64,000 nt of DNA from Rubellimicrobium sp. (GTDB lineage Bacteria > Pseudomonadota > Alphaproteobacteria > Rhodobacterales > Rhodobacteraceae): NCBI GenBank assembly GCA_020852925.1, contig JADYZU010000027.1, forward strand, positions 62,001 to 126,000, read 5' to 3'. The translations under genes and the position numbers were made by a program. A model generated the notes under the pieces. It made no database searches and was not told where the DNA came from. It saw only the letters and a list, made by a program, of their open reading frames with translations. Shown piece after piece: positions 25,086 to 33,460 of the stretch (position 1 is the stretch's first letter; each line of letters opens with the position of its first letter).

Positions 25086-26573
25086 ATGACCGATCCGCTC
25101 GCCATCCGCTTTCACGACATGGAGGTGCCGGATCTGGCGCAGCGCGCCGGGCGCATCGCGCTGCCGGTGACGCCCGAGGGGCGGATCTGGGCCGGGGGGC
25201 GCCTGCCGGGGGCGGCGGCGCGGCGCGCGGTGGCGCGGCTCATCGCCGATCCGCGCTGGGCCAGGGCCGAGACCGGCGACGGATTCGAGATCGCCTATCC
25301 CGAAGGGCTCACCGCCGAGGCGCTGGTGGTGGTGAAGCTGCCGGCCAGGGCCAGCGCCATCGAGGCCCGCCGCGCCGGCGGCGCCATCGCCCGGGCGCGC
25401 GGCCGGGGCGACCTGACGGTGCTGGCGGGCGGCGCCCCGCATCCGGCGCAGATCGCCTTCGGCCTGGCGCTGCGGTCCTACGACTTCAGCGCGCATCGCA
25501 GCGACGATCCCGCCGATCCCGCGCCCCCGGCCGCGCCCGCCGTCACCGTCCACGTCGCCGCCCCCGAGGCCGCCGCCCGCGCCTCGGCCCCGCTCGCGGC
25601 GCTGGCCGAAGGCGTGTTCTTCACCCGCGATCTGGTGAACGAACCGGCGAACATCCTCACCACCACCGATTTCGCCGCCCGCCTTGGCGCGATGCAGGAA
25701 ATCGGGCTCGAGGTGGAGATCCTCGAGGTGGCGGATCTTGAACGCCTTGGAATGCGGCTGCTGCTGTCGGTGGCGCAGGGGTCCGATTCGCCCGCGCGCG
25801 TCGTGGTCATGCGCTGGCAGGGCGGGGCGCCGGACGCGGCCCCGGTCGCGCTGGTCGGCAAGGGCGTGGTCTTCGACACCGGCGGCATCAGCCTCAAGCC
25901 CGGGCCGGGCATGGAGGAGATGACCATGGACATGGGCGGGGCCGCCGTGGTCGCGGGGGTGATGCGCACGCTGGCGCTGCGCAAGGCGCGGGTGAATGCC
26001 GTGGGCGTGGTCGGCATCGTGGAGAACATGCCCTCGGGCCATGCGACGCGCCCGGGCGACGTGGTGCGGGCGATGAAGGGCTGCACGGTCGAGAACGTGA
26101 ACACCGATGCCGAAGGGCGGCTCGTGCTGGCGGATGTGCTGTGGTATGCGCAGGAACGCTTTGCCCCCCGGGCAATGGTGAACCTGGCCACGCTGACCGG
26201 CGCGATCGGCGTCGCGCTGGGCAGCGAATTCGCCGGGGTCTTTGCCAATGACGATGCGCTCTGGTCCGGGATCGACGCGGCCGCCCGCGCCGAGGACGAG
26301 GGCGCCTGGCGCATGCCGCTGGCCAAGGGCTATGGCGAGGGGCTCAAGTCCCGGATCGCGGATTTCCGGAACGTGGGCGGCCGCGAGGGCGGCGCCTGCA
26401 TCGCCGCCGAATTCCTGCGCCGCTTCGTCAAGGACGGCACGCCCTGGGCGCATATGGACATCGCCGGCGTGACCCTGGCCAAGGCCGACCGCCCGCTGGC
26501 GCCCAAGGGCGCGACCGGCTGGGGGGTGGCCACGCTCGACCGGCTGATCGCGGACCGGTTCGAGGAACGCTAG
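25086..26573 (+). CDS. pepA: Leucyl aminopeptidase (cytosol aminopeptidase, M17)
   Basis: A 495-residue M17 peptidase that removes N-terminal residues from peptides as a hexamer with two metal ions. The N-terminal macro-like domain is followed by the catalytic domain. Signature parts are VGKGVVFDTGGISLKPG, with metal-binding Lys and Asp, MDMGGAA, and NTDAEGRLVLAD. The ATG at 25086 is preferred because the earlier ATG at 25080 overlaps the GAGGAG ribosome binding site. The next gene, holC, starts three bases after its stop, an order shared by many proteobacteria. Confidence 0.96.
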   Translation: MTDPLAIRFHDMEVPDLAQRAGRIALPVTPEGRIWAGGRLPGAAARRAVARLIADPRWARAETGDGFEIAYPEGLTAEALVVVKLPARASAIEARRAGGAIARARGRGDLTVLAGGAPHPAQIAFGLALRSYDFSAHRSDDPADPAPPAAPAVTVHVAAPEAAARASAPLAALAEGVFFTRDLVNEPANILTTTDFAARLGAMQEIGLEVEILEVADLERLGMRLLLSVAQGSDSPARVVVMRWQGGAPDAAPVALVGKGVVFDTGGISLKPGPGMEEMTMDMGGAAVVAGVMRTLALRKARVNAVGVVGIVENMPSGHATRPGDVVRAMKGCTVENVNTDAEGRLVLADVLWYAQERFAPRAMVNLATLTGAIGVALGSEFAGVFANDDALWSGIDAAARAEDEGAWRMPLAKGYGEGLKSRIADFRNVGGREGGACIAAEFLRRFVKDGTPWAHMDIAGVTLAKADRPLAPKGATGWGVATLDRLIADRFEER

Positions 26574-26576
26574 GGC

Positions 26577-27062
26577 ATGGGCGAGGTCCGCTTCTATCAC
26601 CTGAGCGTCCGTCCCCTCGAGGCGGTGGTCAGGCGGCTGGTGGAGCGGGAACTGGAGCAGGGACGCCGGGTCGAGGTGCGGGGGCGGGACCGGGCGCTGA
26701 TGGAGGCGCTCGACCGGGAACTGTGGCTGGGCCCCGACGAGGGGTTCGTGCCGCACGGCATGGCCGGGGGCGCGCATGACGCCCGGCAGCCCGCGCTGCT
26801 GACGGTGGCGGGGCAGGCGGCGGCCAATGCGCCCGACTGCCTGATCACCGTCGATGCGGCCCCGCTCGACCCGGCCGAGGCGGCGCGGCTGGACCGGGTG
26901 GCGGTGGTGTTCCACGCCGCGCAGGAGGGCGAGGTGGCCGAGGCCCGCGCCCAGTGGCGCGCGGTGACGGGCGCGGGTCTGGCCGCGCAATACTGGGCCG
27001 AGACCCCGGCCGGCGGCTGGGAGATGCGCCAGGAACGCCCGGCCCGCCCGGCGGCGGACTGA
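26577..27062 (+). CDS. holC: DNA polymerase III chi subunit
   Basis: A 161-residue HolC protein: FYHLSVRPLEAVVRRLVERELEQG opening, central LWLGPDEGFVPHG, and the PALLTV and CLITVD strands. In the clamp-loader complex chi binds SSB and links it to psi and the holoenzyme. It lies three bases after pepA, with which it is almost surely cotranscribed. The C-terminal tail is rich in Arg, Pro and Ala and adds nothing recognisable. Confidence 0.93.
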   Translation: MGEVRFYHLSVRPLEAVVRRLVERELEQGRRVEVRGRDRALMEALDRELWLGPDEGFVPHGMAGGAHDARQPALLTVAGQAAANAPDCLITVDAAPLDPAEAARLDRVAVVFHAAQEGEVAEARAQWRAVTGAGLAAQYWAETPAGGWEMRQERPARPAAD

Positions 27063-27086
27063 GGTGGCCCGGGGCGGTTCAGCGCT

Positions 27087-27665
27087 TCAGCGGCTCAGGA
27101 TCAGCCGGCCGCCCGCGATTTCCACATGGGCGAAGCGGTTGATCCAGCTCATTCCCAAGAGTGATCCCTCCATCTCGCCGCCGTTCACCACCGCGCGCAG
27201 GTTGCGGTCGGTCACCGGCCCGATTTCCAGCGAATCGAGCACCACCGGCGCGGTCGCCACCGTGCCGTTCGCGGTCTGCGCCTGCCCCAGATAGACCAGC
27301 GCGCCGGTGTCGATCCCCGCCTTGCGCGCATCGCGGGCCGACAGCACGATGTCGCTGGCCCCGGTGTCGATGACAAAGCGGATCGGCACGCCGTTTACCG
27401 CCGCCACCGCCTGAAAATGCCCGTCGCGGCCGCGCGGGATCTCGATCCGGCCATCGGCCAGCACCGTCTGCACCGGGGCGAGGTCCGACCGGATGTCATG
27501 CCACAGGCCATAGCCGGCGGCGACGCCGACGAAGATCAGCGCCCAGACCGCCAGATGCTGGAGCGTGCGCCCCGGATGGCCCCGCAACTGAAGGGCGAAC
27601 CACCCCCCGAGCGCCACCAGCAGAAGCCCGAGCCACAGCGCCTGCGCGATCTGGTCGCCGCTCAT
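27087..27665 (-). CDS. Membrane-anchored retropepsin-like aspartic protease
   Basis: A 192-residue protein with two N-terminal membrane helices (about 9-27 and 38-55), then a retroviral-type protease domain facing the periplasm. The catalytic motif is IDTGASDIVLS, with Asp100. A later GSLLGMSWINRF matches the family's second signature. It fits the alphaproteobacterial clan AA family TIGR02281. Such proteases work as dimers; substrates are unknown. The start overlaps the marC-like stop by four bases. Confidence 0.9.
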   Translation of the reverse strand: MSGDQIAQALWLGLLLVALGGWFALQLRGHPGRTLQHLAVWALIFVGVAAGYGLWHDIRSDLAPVQTVLADGRIEIPRGRDGHFQAVAAVNGVPIRFVIDTGASDIVLSARDARKAGIDTGALVYLGQAQTANGTVATAPVVLDSLEIGPVTDRNLRAVVNGGEMEGSLLGMSWINRFAHVEIAGGRLILSR

Positions 27666-28306
27666 GCGCCGCCCGCCCCGGCGCCGATCAGGCCGCTGGC
27701 CAGCAGCCCGTCCAGGATGAACTGGATCGCCAGCGCCGCCAGCAGCATCCCCAGCACCCGCGTCACCACGTTGATGCCGACCCGGCCCAGCACCCGCTCG
27801 ACCACGGGCGCGGCAGCGAAGAACACCAGCACCATGCCCAGATTCGCCGCCGTCACCAGCGCGATCACCGCCAGATCGAGCGCGCCCTGCGCCCGGCCCG
27901 CGAACAGGATCACCGTCGTGATCGCCCCCGGCCCGGCAATGAGCGGCACCGCCAGCGGAAACACCGACGGATCGTGCCCGGGATCGGCCCCCTCGCCGGC
28001 ATTGCCCTCGCGCCGCTTCTGGCGCCGCTCGAACAGCATGTCGAGCGCGGTCAGGAACAGCAGGATCCCGCCGGCGATGCGGAAGGCCGGCATGGTGATG
28101 CCGATCGAGGCCAGCACCGCCTCGCCCAGAAGCAGGAACACAAGCAGGAGCACCCCGGCGACGATGCAGGCGCGCAGGCCGATCATCAGCCGCTCGCGCC
28201 CGGCCATGCCCTGCGTCAGCGCAAGATAGAGCGGCGCCAGCGCCGGCGGGTCGATGACGATGAAGAGCGTGATGAACGCCGGGACAAGGGCGATGGTGCC
28301 GATCAT
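27662..28306 (-). CDS. MarC-family integral membrane protein
   Basis: A 214-residue protein with six predicted membrane helices. It has FIVIDPPALAPLYLALTQG near the N-terminus and FPLAVPLIAGPGAITTVI in the middle, both diagnostic of MarC/UPF0056. The name came from a multiple-antibiotic-resistance locus, but a role in resistance has not held up, and transport is assumed. The start at 28306 leaves out an upstream in-frame extension that is repeat-rich and lacks a ribosome binding site. Confidence 0.9.
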   Translation of the reverse strand: MIGTIALVPAFITLFIVIDPPALAPLYLALTQGMAGRERLMIGLRACIVAGVLLLVFLLLGEAVLASIGITMPAFRIAGGILLFLTALDMLFERRQKRREGNAGEGADPGHDPSVFPLAVPLIAGPGAITTVILFAGRAQGALDLAVIALVTAANLGMVLVFFAAAPVVERVLGRVGINVVTRVLGMLLAALAIQFILDGLLASGLIGAGAGGA

Positions 28307-28343
28307 GCGCCGACCCTGACCGCCCCGCCCGCCGCCGTCAACC

Positions 28344-28387
28344 GGGTGCCGGTCGGGGGTGCCGGTCCGGGATGCCGGTCCGGGGTG
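28344..28387. repeat. Short GC-rich tandem repeat upstream of the MarC gene
   Basis: About three near-copies of a 13-base unit (GGGTGCCGGTCCG with small changes) lie in the 163-base gap between the divergent MarC and secreted-protein genes. They may come from slippage; no regulatory meaning is evident. Confidence 0.6.
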
Positions 28388-28469
28388 CAAGCCGGTCAAG
28401 GTTGCGTGAAACCGTCTGGAATGCGCCCCGCCCGCGTGTAGGGTGACGGGCGATCACAAGAGGACATCC

Positions 28470-29447
28470 ATGCGCCCTTTCCCGCCCGCCCTGCCGATGC
28501 CGACGCAGACCCTGGCCCTGACCATGGCCCTGACCCTGACCCTGGCCGCGCCCCTTCATGCCGAGGGCGCCGGGGCGGTGCCGCCGGGGTCGGCGGACGC
28601 GGCCGATGAAGACCCCGGGGCGGCGCCCCCCGAGGTGGGCGCGGGCGCGCTGATCGGGGATCTGGATGTCTCGACCTGCCTCGAGCGTCCATGGAGCGAT
28701 GCTTTCGGCGACTGCCTCGCCAGCCTCGGCGCCAGCGAGGAGGCGGTGGTGCTGGCCGACCGGCTGGCCGCGGATCCGCTGATCGGCACGGCGGGGGTGC
28801 TGACCGGGTTTCGCGAACTGGGCGCGGTCGATCTGGCGCAGATCGACTTTCCGCTGCTGGCCAATGCCAATGCGCAACCGCTGCTGGTGAACGGCAGCGA
28901 TCCGCTGATCGCGCCCGGGTTCCTGCCGGCCTATCACGATGCGCCGCCGCCCGGGGACCGCACCAGCCGGGCCCTGGCCGCCGCCGCGCCCGACGCCATG
29001 CGCGCCGGTCCGCCGCAATTCGCCGGCTATCGCGTGCTGCCGGACGGGGGGCAGCGCTTCGTGTTCGCGGACCGGATCACCGACGGCTGCCGCGCCTGCG
29101 CCGTGATCGGCACCGCGCTGTGGCAGGTCGATTTCAGGGACGGCGTGCAGGTCGCGTCGGGGCAGGTGGCCTGGGCCCCGCCCGCCGCCGCCCTCGAGGG
29201 CGAGGCGGCGCGCGCGGCGCTGGAGGCGGGCGCGGTCGCGGTGCTGCAATACCGGCTCGATCTGGCGGGGCATGACGCGGGCGGGATCGACGGCCATGCG
29301 GGCGCGCGCACCCGCGCGGGCCTTGCCGCCTTTCTGGCCGGGAACTGCCTGCCGCCGGACGAGGATCCCGCGCGCCTCTCGCCCGGGGCGGCGCGGGTGC
29401 TGGCGGGCCTCGCAGATGGCGCCTGCCCGGCCCCCTCGGACGGCTGA
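28470..29447 (+). CDS. Secreted protein of unknown function
   Basis: A 325-residue exported protein that I do not recognise. The ATG at 28470 follows AAGAGGACA and gives a signal peptide rich in Leu/Thr/Met, ending near LHAEG. An acidic Pro/Ala linker comes next, then a domain of about 120 residues with CLERPWSDAFGDCLASLGAS and a second pair of cysteines in DGCRACAVIG. The last 70 residues (LQYRLDLAGHDAGGIDGHAGARTRAG...) look like a peptidoglycan-binding PG_binding_1 fold: short helix, then G-x-x-D-G-x-x-G-x-x-T. A periplasmic cell-wall-associated role is possible. Confidence 0.6.
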   Translation: MRPFPPALPMPTQTLALTMALTLTLAAPLHAEGAGAVPPGSADAADEDPGAAPPEVGAGALIGDLDVSTCLERPWSDAFGDCLASLGASEEAVVLADRLAADPLIGTAGVLTGFRELGAVDLAQIDFPLLANANAQPLLVNGSDPLIAPGFLPAYHDAPPPGDRTSRALAAAAPDAMRAGPPQFAGYRVLPDGGQRFVFADRITDGCRACAVIGTALWQVDFRDGVQVASGQVAWAPPAAALEGEAARAALEAGAVAVLQYRLDLAGHDAGGIDGHAGARTRAGLAAFLAGNCLPPDEDPARLSPGAARVLAGLADGACPAPSDG

Positions 29448-29470
29448 GCGCGCCTTTCCGCGCGCCTCCG

Positions 29471-29884
29471 TCAGCCCGGCGCACGCCCGTAAAGCATGAG
29501 CGCCGAGACCAGCGCGCCGGGATTGGCCTCGTAGAGGCCCCGGTCGCCCTCGAGCTGGACGATGCGCGCGGCCCGGTCCCCGGGCGGGACGCCGGCGATG
29601 TCGAAGGCGCGCGTCAGCTCCGGCCCGCCGCCGGTGGCGATCCCGGTCAGGATCGCGTCGAGGCGGGTCTTGACCTGCACCTCGAGCGCGCCGCGCTGCT
29701 GCATCCGGGCGGGGTCGTTGCCGGCGAGGGGCGCCAGCAATGCGGCCAGCGGCCCGCGATCGGCGCCGGGGGCGGTGCAGCCCGCCGCCGCAAGGGCCAG
29801 GGCGAGGGCCGCGGCGGGGCGAAGGGCGGGGACGCGAAGGGCCGGGACAGGAAAGGCCGGGACGGGCGGCGAAAGCCTGGGCAT
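29471..29884 (-). CDS. Small lipoprotein of unknown function
   Basis: A 137-residue protein. The long N-terminal leader ends in a good lipobox (LAAAGC, cysteine near residue 36), so it should be a lipid-anchored envelope protein. The mature part of about 100 residues is mainly helical and has no recognised domain. The leader is encoded by short GC repeats (GGGCCGGGAC-like), so its true start may be a later codon. It is convergent with the preceding secreted-protein gene. Confidence 0.6.
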   Translation of the reverse strand: MPRLSPPVPAFPVPALRVPALRPAAALALALAAAGCTAPGADRGPLAALLAPLAGNDPARMQQRGALEVQVKTRLDAILTGIATGGGPELTRAFDIAGVPPGDRAARIVQLEGDRGLYEANPGALVSALMLYGRAPG

Positions 29885-29901
29885 CGGCGGTCCTTTCGCG
29901 G

Positions 29902-29930
29902 TTGACTTGGCGCCATGTTGCGCACATAAG
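29902..29930 (+). promoter_or_regulatory. Strong candidate promoter for rplU-rpmA
   Basis: TTGACT (29902-29907) and CATAAG (29925-29930) are exactly 17 bases apart. The predicted start site near 29937 leaves a leader of roughly 175 bases before rplU, with GC-rich inverted segments near 29955-30010. This agrees with high expression of ribosomal protein genes. Confidence 0.65.
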
Positions 29931-30112
29931 CCGGCATCCCGGCAAGATGCTTGTGCGGGGCCCCGGGGTATTGGCGGCCTGCCGCCACGCGACCGGGGGA
30001 CGGACGTTCAACTCCGCCCCGTCAGGGGCGCGCTGCCCGAGGCGGGACCGACCCGCGAACATCCCGCAACCGGCGGGGGGCCGAAGGGCGCGGCAACAGG
30101 AAAGACAAGACC

Positions 30113-30469
30113 ATGTTCGCTGTCATCAGGACGGGCGGCAAGCAGTATCGGGTGAACGCAGGCGATGTCCTGCGCGTCGAGAAGCTGCGTGCCGAGGCCG
30201 GCGAGACCGTGCAGTTCAACGATGTGCTCGTGCTGGGCGACAAGGTGGGCGCGCCCACCGTCGCCGGCGCCGCGGTGCAGGCCACCGTGATCGACCAGAT
30301 CAAGGGCGAGAAGACCATCAACTTCGTGCGCCGCCGCCGCAAGCATTCGTCGAAGCGCACCAAGGGCCACCGCCAGCAGCTCACGCTGGTGCGGGTGACC
30401 GACATCCTCGCCACGGGTGCCGAGGGCACCGGCGTCAAGGCCGCCGTCGGCGCGGCAAGCAAGGAGTAA
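30113..30469 (+). CDS. rplU: 50S ribosomal protein L21
   Basis: 118 residues, opening [18 protein letters not shown], followed by [11 protein letters not shown] and the basic [17 protein letters not shown] segment that contacts 23S rRNA. A ribosome binding site (AGGAAAGAC) precedes the ATG. A strong promoter and a long leader lie upstream. rpmA follows after five bases. Confidence 0.98.
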   Translation: MFAVIRTGGKQYRVNAGDVLRVEKLRAEAGETVQFNDVLVLGDKVGAPTVAGAAVQATVIDQIKGEKTINFVRRRRKHSSKRTKGHRQQLTLVRVTDILATGAEGTGVKAAVGAASKE

Positions 30470-30474
30470 GGCAG

Positions 30475-30744
30475 ATGGCACACAAGAAGGCTGGCGGCTC
30501 TTCCCGCAACGGCCGCGACAGCGCCGGCCGCCGTCTGGGCGTGAAGAAATACGGCGGTGAGGTCGTGATTCCGGGCAACATCATCCTGCGCCAGCGCGGC
30601 ACCAGGATGTGGCCGGGCAACGGCGTCGGCATGGGCACCGATCACACGATCTTTGCCACCGTCGAAGGCCAGGTCAAGTTCCACAAGGGCCTCAAGGGCC
30701 GAACCTTCATTTCGGTGCTTCCCGCGGCAGACGCGGCCGAGTGA
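30475..30744 (+). CDS. rpmA: 50S ribosomal protein L27
   Basis: 89 residues: [20 protein letters not shown] start, then [21 protein letters not shown], the classic L27 signature whose flexible N-terminus reaches the peptidyl-transferase centre. The N-terminus is mature from Ala2, with no cleavable extension of the Firmicutes kind. A terminator with a T-rich tail follows 30 bases later. Confidence 0.98.
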   Translation: MAHKKAGGSSRNGRDSAGRRLGVKKYGGEVVIPGNIILRQRGTRMWPGNGVGMGTDHTIFATVEGQVKFHKGLKGRTFISVLPAADAAE

Positions 30745-30773
30745 CCCCCAGGCGCCAGGCGGCGCAGGACATC

Positions 30774-30810
30774 GGGGGGATCGGCCGCAAGGCCGGTCCC
30801 CCTTCTCTTT
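30774..30810 (+). terminator. Rho-independent terminator of rplU-rpmA
   Basis: GGGGGATCGGCC pairs with GGCCGGTCCCCC (one G-T wobble) around GCAA, followed by TTCTCTTT. The best-formed plus-strand terminator in the window. Confidence 0.85.
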
Positions 30811-30923
30811 CGGGCGGACGGAAACCGGCTGTTCATGTCGCGCTGGCATGAAGTGCGGGACGTGACGGGCAGGACGTGACGGGCAGGGCCGAAGGGCAGG
30901 CAGGGCAGGGAGGCGAGGGGCCG

Positions 30924-31466
30924 ATGAAGATCGACCAGATCACGACGCAGGCAGAGATCCGCGGCGAGCGCATCGTGCTGCGCCCGCTCAGGCCGGCGGA
31001 TGCCGGCGCCATCGCGCGGCAGGCGGGCGATCTGCGGGTGGCGCAGGGCACGAAATCCATCCCCCATCCCTATCCGCCCGCCAGTGCCGATGCGCTCATC
31101 GCCTCGGCCGCGGCACCGGACCGGACGCGCGATGTCTGGGCCATCGACGGATCGGCGCAGGGCTGGGGCGATGTCGTGGGCCTTGTGACGCTGACCCGCC
31201 TCGACCGTGGCCAGAGCGAGGTGTCCTACTGGGTCGCGCCCGACCACTGGAACACCGGCATCGCCTCCGAGGCGCTGCGCGCCCTCATCGCCGCCAATCC
31301 GCACGGCGCCGCCACCTATTTCGCCGAGGCGTTCCAGGACAATCCCGGCTCGGCCCGGGTGCTCACCAACTGCGGGTTCGACTATCTGGGCGACGCCGAG
31401 GCGCATTCGGTCGCGCGCGGCACCACGGCGCCGACCTGGACCTATGCGCTGAAGGTCGGCCGCTAG
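30924..31466 (+). CDS. GNAT-family N-acetyltransferase
   Basis: A 180-residue GNAT enzyme of the RimJ/RimL-like branch. It begins IRGERIVLRPLRPADAGAIAR, has the central VSYWVAPDHWNTGIASEALRAL acetyl-CoA loop region, and ends with the common FQDNPGSARVLTNCGFDYLG. Members acetylate ribosomal protein termini or small amines; the substrate here is unknown. A GNAT gene after rpmA is usual in Rhodobacteraceae. It lies beyond the terminator and probably has its own promoter. Confidence 0.9.
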   Translation: MKIDQITTQAEIRGERIVLRPLRPADAGAIARQAGDLRVAQGTKSIPHPYPPASADALIASAAAPDRTRDVWAIDGSAQGWGDVVGLVTLTRLDRGQSEVSYWVAPDHWNTGIASEALRALIAANPHGAATYFAEAFQDNPGSARVLTNCGFDYLGDAEAHSVARGTTAPTWTYALKVGR

Positions 31467-31640
31467 CGCCGCGCCCGGCGAACGAAGCGGCGAGGGGCCG
31501 AGGGACATGCGCCGGAACAGGGGCCAGGGCAGGGACCGGAATACGGGCTGGAACGCGGGCCAGGACAGGGGCCAGGGCGCGGGCTGCCCCCCGAGGTCCG
31601 TGCCGCCCGATCCTGCCGATCCCCGCCCGGGGCCGCTGCC

Positions 31641-32018
31641 GTGACCGGGGATCGGCTCGGGGCGCTGGAAGACCTGCTGCGCCGCCGTGCGCTGCTGTGG
31701 GAACGCTCCATCGCCTTTCAGGGCGCGAGCGAGCGGTCGCCGGACTACGGGCCCGAGGATCAGGCCGCCTGGGAGAGGGTGACCGACGAGTTGCGCCGCT
31801 GCGAACACGCGATGTCCGGGCTTGCCGCCGAGCTTCGGGCGCAGGAGCCGGCGCGATTTGCCGGCTGGGTGGCCGAACGCCGGCGCCTGCACGAGCTTCG
31901 GCTGGCGGCGCCGGACATCAGGAAATGGGAGATCGCCCATCTGCGCGGCACCATCGCCCGCTGGGAACGTTTCCTGCACGAGGACTTTGACGATTTCCAT
32001 CGCTGGATCAGCTGGTAG
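31641..32018 (+). CDS. Small helical protein of unknown function
   Basis: A 125-residue protein with a GTG start at 31641; no strong ribosome binding site is seen. Nearly all of it is predicted helical and highly charged (repeated Arg, Glu, Trp), with a coiled-coil-like pattern in ERVTDELRRCEHAMSGLAAELRAQE. No family is recognised. Codon usage is like the neighbours. The 170 bases upstream are repetitive (GGGCCAGG-type units). Confidence 0.5.
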   Translation: MTGDRLGALEDLLRRRALLWERSIAFQGASERSPDYGPEDQAAWERVTDELRRCEHAMSGLAAELRAQEPARFAGWVAERRRLHELRLAAPDIRKWEIAHLRGTIARWERFLHEDFDDFHRWISW

Positions 32019-32114
32019 CCGCCCCTGCCCGCAGGGGGCGCCGGCCTTGCCTTCGGCACCGGGGGCGGGCCAGAATGCCGGGGCCTTGCGGCGCCGGGCG
32101 CCGGGATCGGGGGG

Positions 32115-32717
32115 ATGATGGAACTCGACCATCTCGCGGTGGTGGCGCGCGATCTTGACGAGGGCGCGGCCTGGGTCGGGGATCGCCTTGGCCTGCCGCT
32201 CGAACCCGGGGGGCGGCATGCGCTGTTCGGCACGCACAACCGGCTTCTGTCGCTCGGGCCGGGGCTTTACCTTGAGGTGATCGCCCCCGATCCCGCGGTG
32301 CCGGCACCGGCGCGGTCGCGGTGGTTCGGCCTGGATCGTGCCGGGGCGCCGCGCCTTGGCAACTGGATCGCGCGGGTTGCGGGGCGCGCGGCGATTCCCG
32401 ACGATCTGGGCGAGGTGCTGTCGCTGGAACGGGGCGATCTGCGCTGGGACATCACCGTGCCGGCGGACGGATCGCTGCCGATGGCGGGCGGGCTGCCCAC
32501 GGTGATCGCCTGGGGGGCGGGCGGGGCGCATCCGGCGACGCGGCTGCCGGACCGGGGGGCGCGGCTGGTGACGCTGACGGTGGCGCATCCCGAAGCGGAG
32601 GGGATCGCGCGGCGCCTCGGGCCGCTGCTGCGCGACGGGCGGCTGCGCCTTGTGCCCGCGCCAGCGCCGGGCCTGAGCGCCACGGTCGCCACGCCCGGCG
32701 GGCTGCGGCATCTGTGA
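32115..32717 (+). CDS. VOC/glyoxalase-like domain protein
   Basis: A 200-residue protein of the glyoxalase-like (VOC superfamily) type. ELDHLAVVARDLDEGAAWVGDRLGL is the typical first beta-alpha-beta element with a metal-site histidine; YLEVIAPDP gives a second metal ligand position. A C-terminal half repeats the fold less clearly. The activity is unknown; relatives are annotated as glyoxalase-like PF13468 proteins. ATG codons at 32115 and 32118 are both possible. Confidence 0.8.
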   Translation: MMELDHLAVVARDLDEGAAWVGDRLGLPLEPGGRHALFGTHNRLLSLGPGLYLEVIAPDPAVPAPARSRWFGLDRAGAPRLGNWIARVAGRAAIPDDLGEVLSLERGDLRWDITVPADGSLPMAGGLPTVIAWGAGGAHPATRLPDRGARLVTLTVAHPEAEGIARRLGPLLRDGRLRLVPAPAPGLSATVATPGGLRHL

Positions 32718-32772
32718 TCGCGGCCGGGCCGCCCGCGGTTGCGGGTGGCGCGGCGACGGCTAAGGTGGGCGC

Positions 32773-33459
32773 ATGACTCTCTGGACCCGGATCAATGCCG
32801 CGCTTGGCGCGCTTCGCAACGGCGACGGCCTGTCCGCCGTGTTCGACCGGCTGCGCAATCCGCCCGAACGCACCGTGGCCTTCGCCATTGCCGTCATCGC
32901 GCTGGGGGCGAAACTGGCCAAGGCGGACGGGCATGTCTCGCGCGCCGAGGTGTCGGTCTTTCGCGAAGTGTTCCGCATCCCCCCCGGCGAAGAGGCGAAT
33001 GCCGCGCGGGTCTACAACCTCGCGCGCGAGGATGTGGCCGGCTATCAGGACTATGCCCGGCGCATCCGCAGCATGCTCGGCCCCGACCGGCGCCTGCGCG
33101 AGGCGCTGCTCGAGGGGTTGTTCCACATCGCGCTGGCCGACGGCGCCTATCACGAGCACGAGAACGAGATGCTGGCCGAGATCGCCGCGATCATCGGCAT
33201 CGAGAAGCGCTGCTTTCTGCGGATGCGCGCGCGCTTCGTCCCCGAGGCCGAACGTGACCCCTGGGACGTGCTGGGCGTGCCCCACGGCGCCCCGCGCGAG
33301 GCGGTGCGGCGGGCCTGGCGGCGGCTGGTGCGCGAATCGCATCCCGACCGCCTGATCGCGCGCGGCGTCCCGCCCGAGGCGGTGCGCCTTGCCGAGGCGC
33401 GGCTGATCGCGGTGAACCGCGCCTGGGAACGGATCAGCCGCGACGGCGAGGCGCGCTGA
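32773..33459 (+). CDS. djlA: DjlA-like TerB/J-domain co-chaperone
   Basis: A 228-residue protein. The N-terminal two thirds are a TerB-like helical domain (ALGAKLAKADGHVSRAEVSVF, then ALADGAYHEHENEMLAEIA) and the C-terminal 65 residues are a J domain (DPWDVLGVPHGAPREAVRRAWRRL) with the catalytic HPD in RESHPDRLIARG. J domains stimulate DnaK. Unlike E. coli DjlA it has no clear N-terminal membrane helix. The next gene begins one base after its stop. Confidence 0.92.
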   Translation: MTLWTRINAALGALRNGDGLSAVFDRLRNPPERTVAFAIAVIALGAKLAKADGHVSRAEVSVFREVFRIPPGEEANAARVYNLAREDVAGYQDYARRIRSMLGPDRRLREALLEGLFHIALADGAYHEHENEMLAEIAAIIGIEKRCFLRMRARFVPEAERDPWDVLGVPHGAPREAVRRAWRRLVRESHPDRLIARGVPPEAVRLAEARLIAVNRAWERISRDGEAR

Positions 33460-33460
33460 G

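Noticed and set aside
24966..26990. N-terminal extension of lptF on the minus strand
   Set aside because: The open frame extends through the antisense of pepA and holC, but LptF begins at its normal N-terminus at 24965.
31467..31640. Small gene in the GGGCCAGG-repeat stretch
   Set aside because: The only open frame is on the minus strand, Ser/Arg/Pro-rich and without a ribosome binding site; it looks like a repeat artefact.
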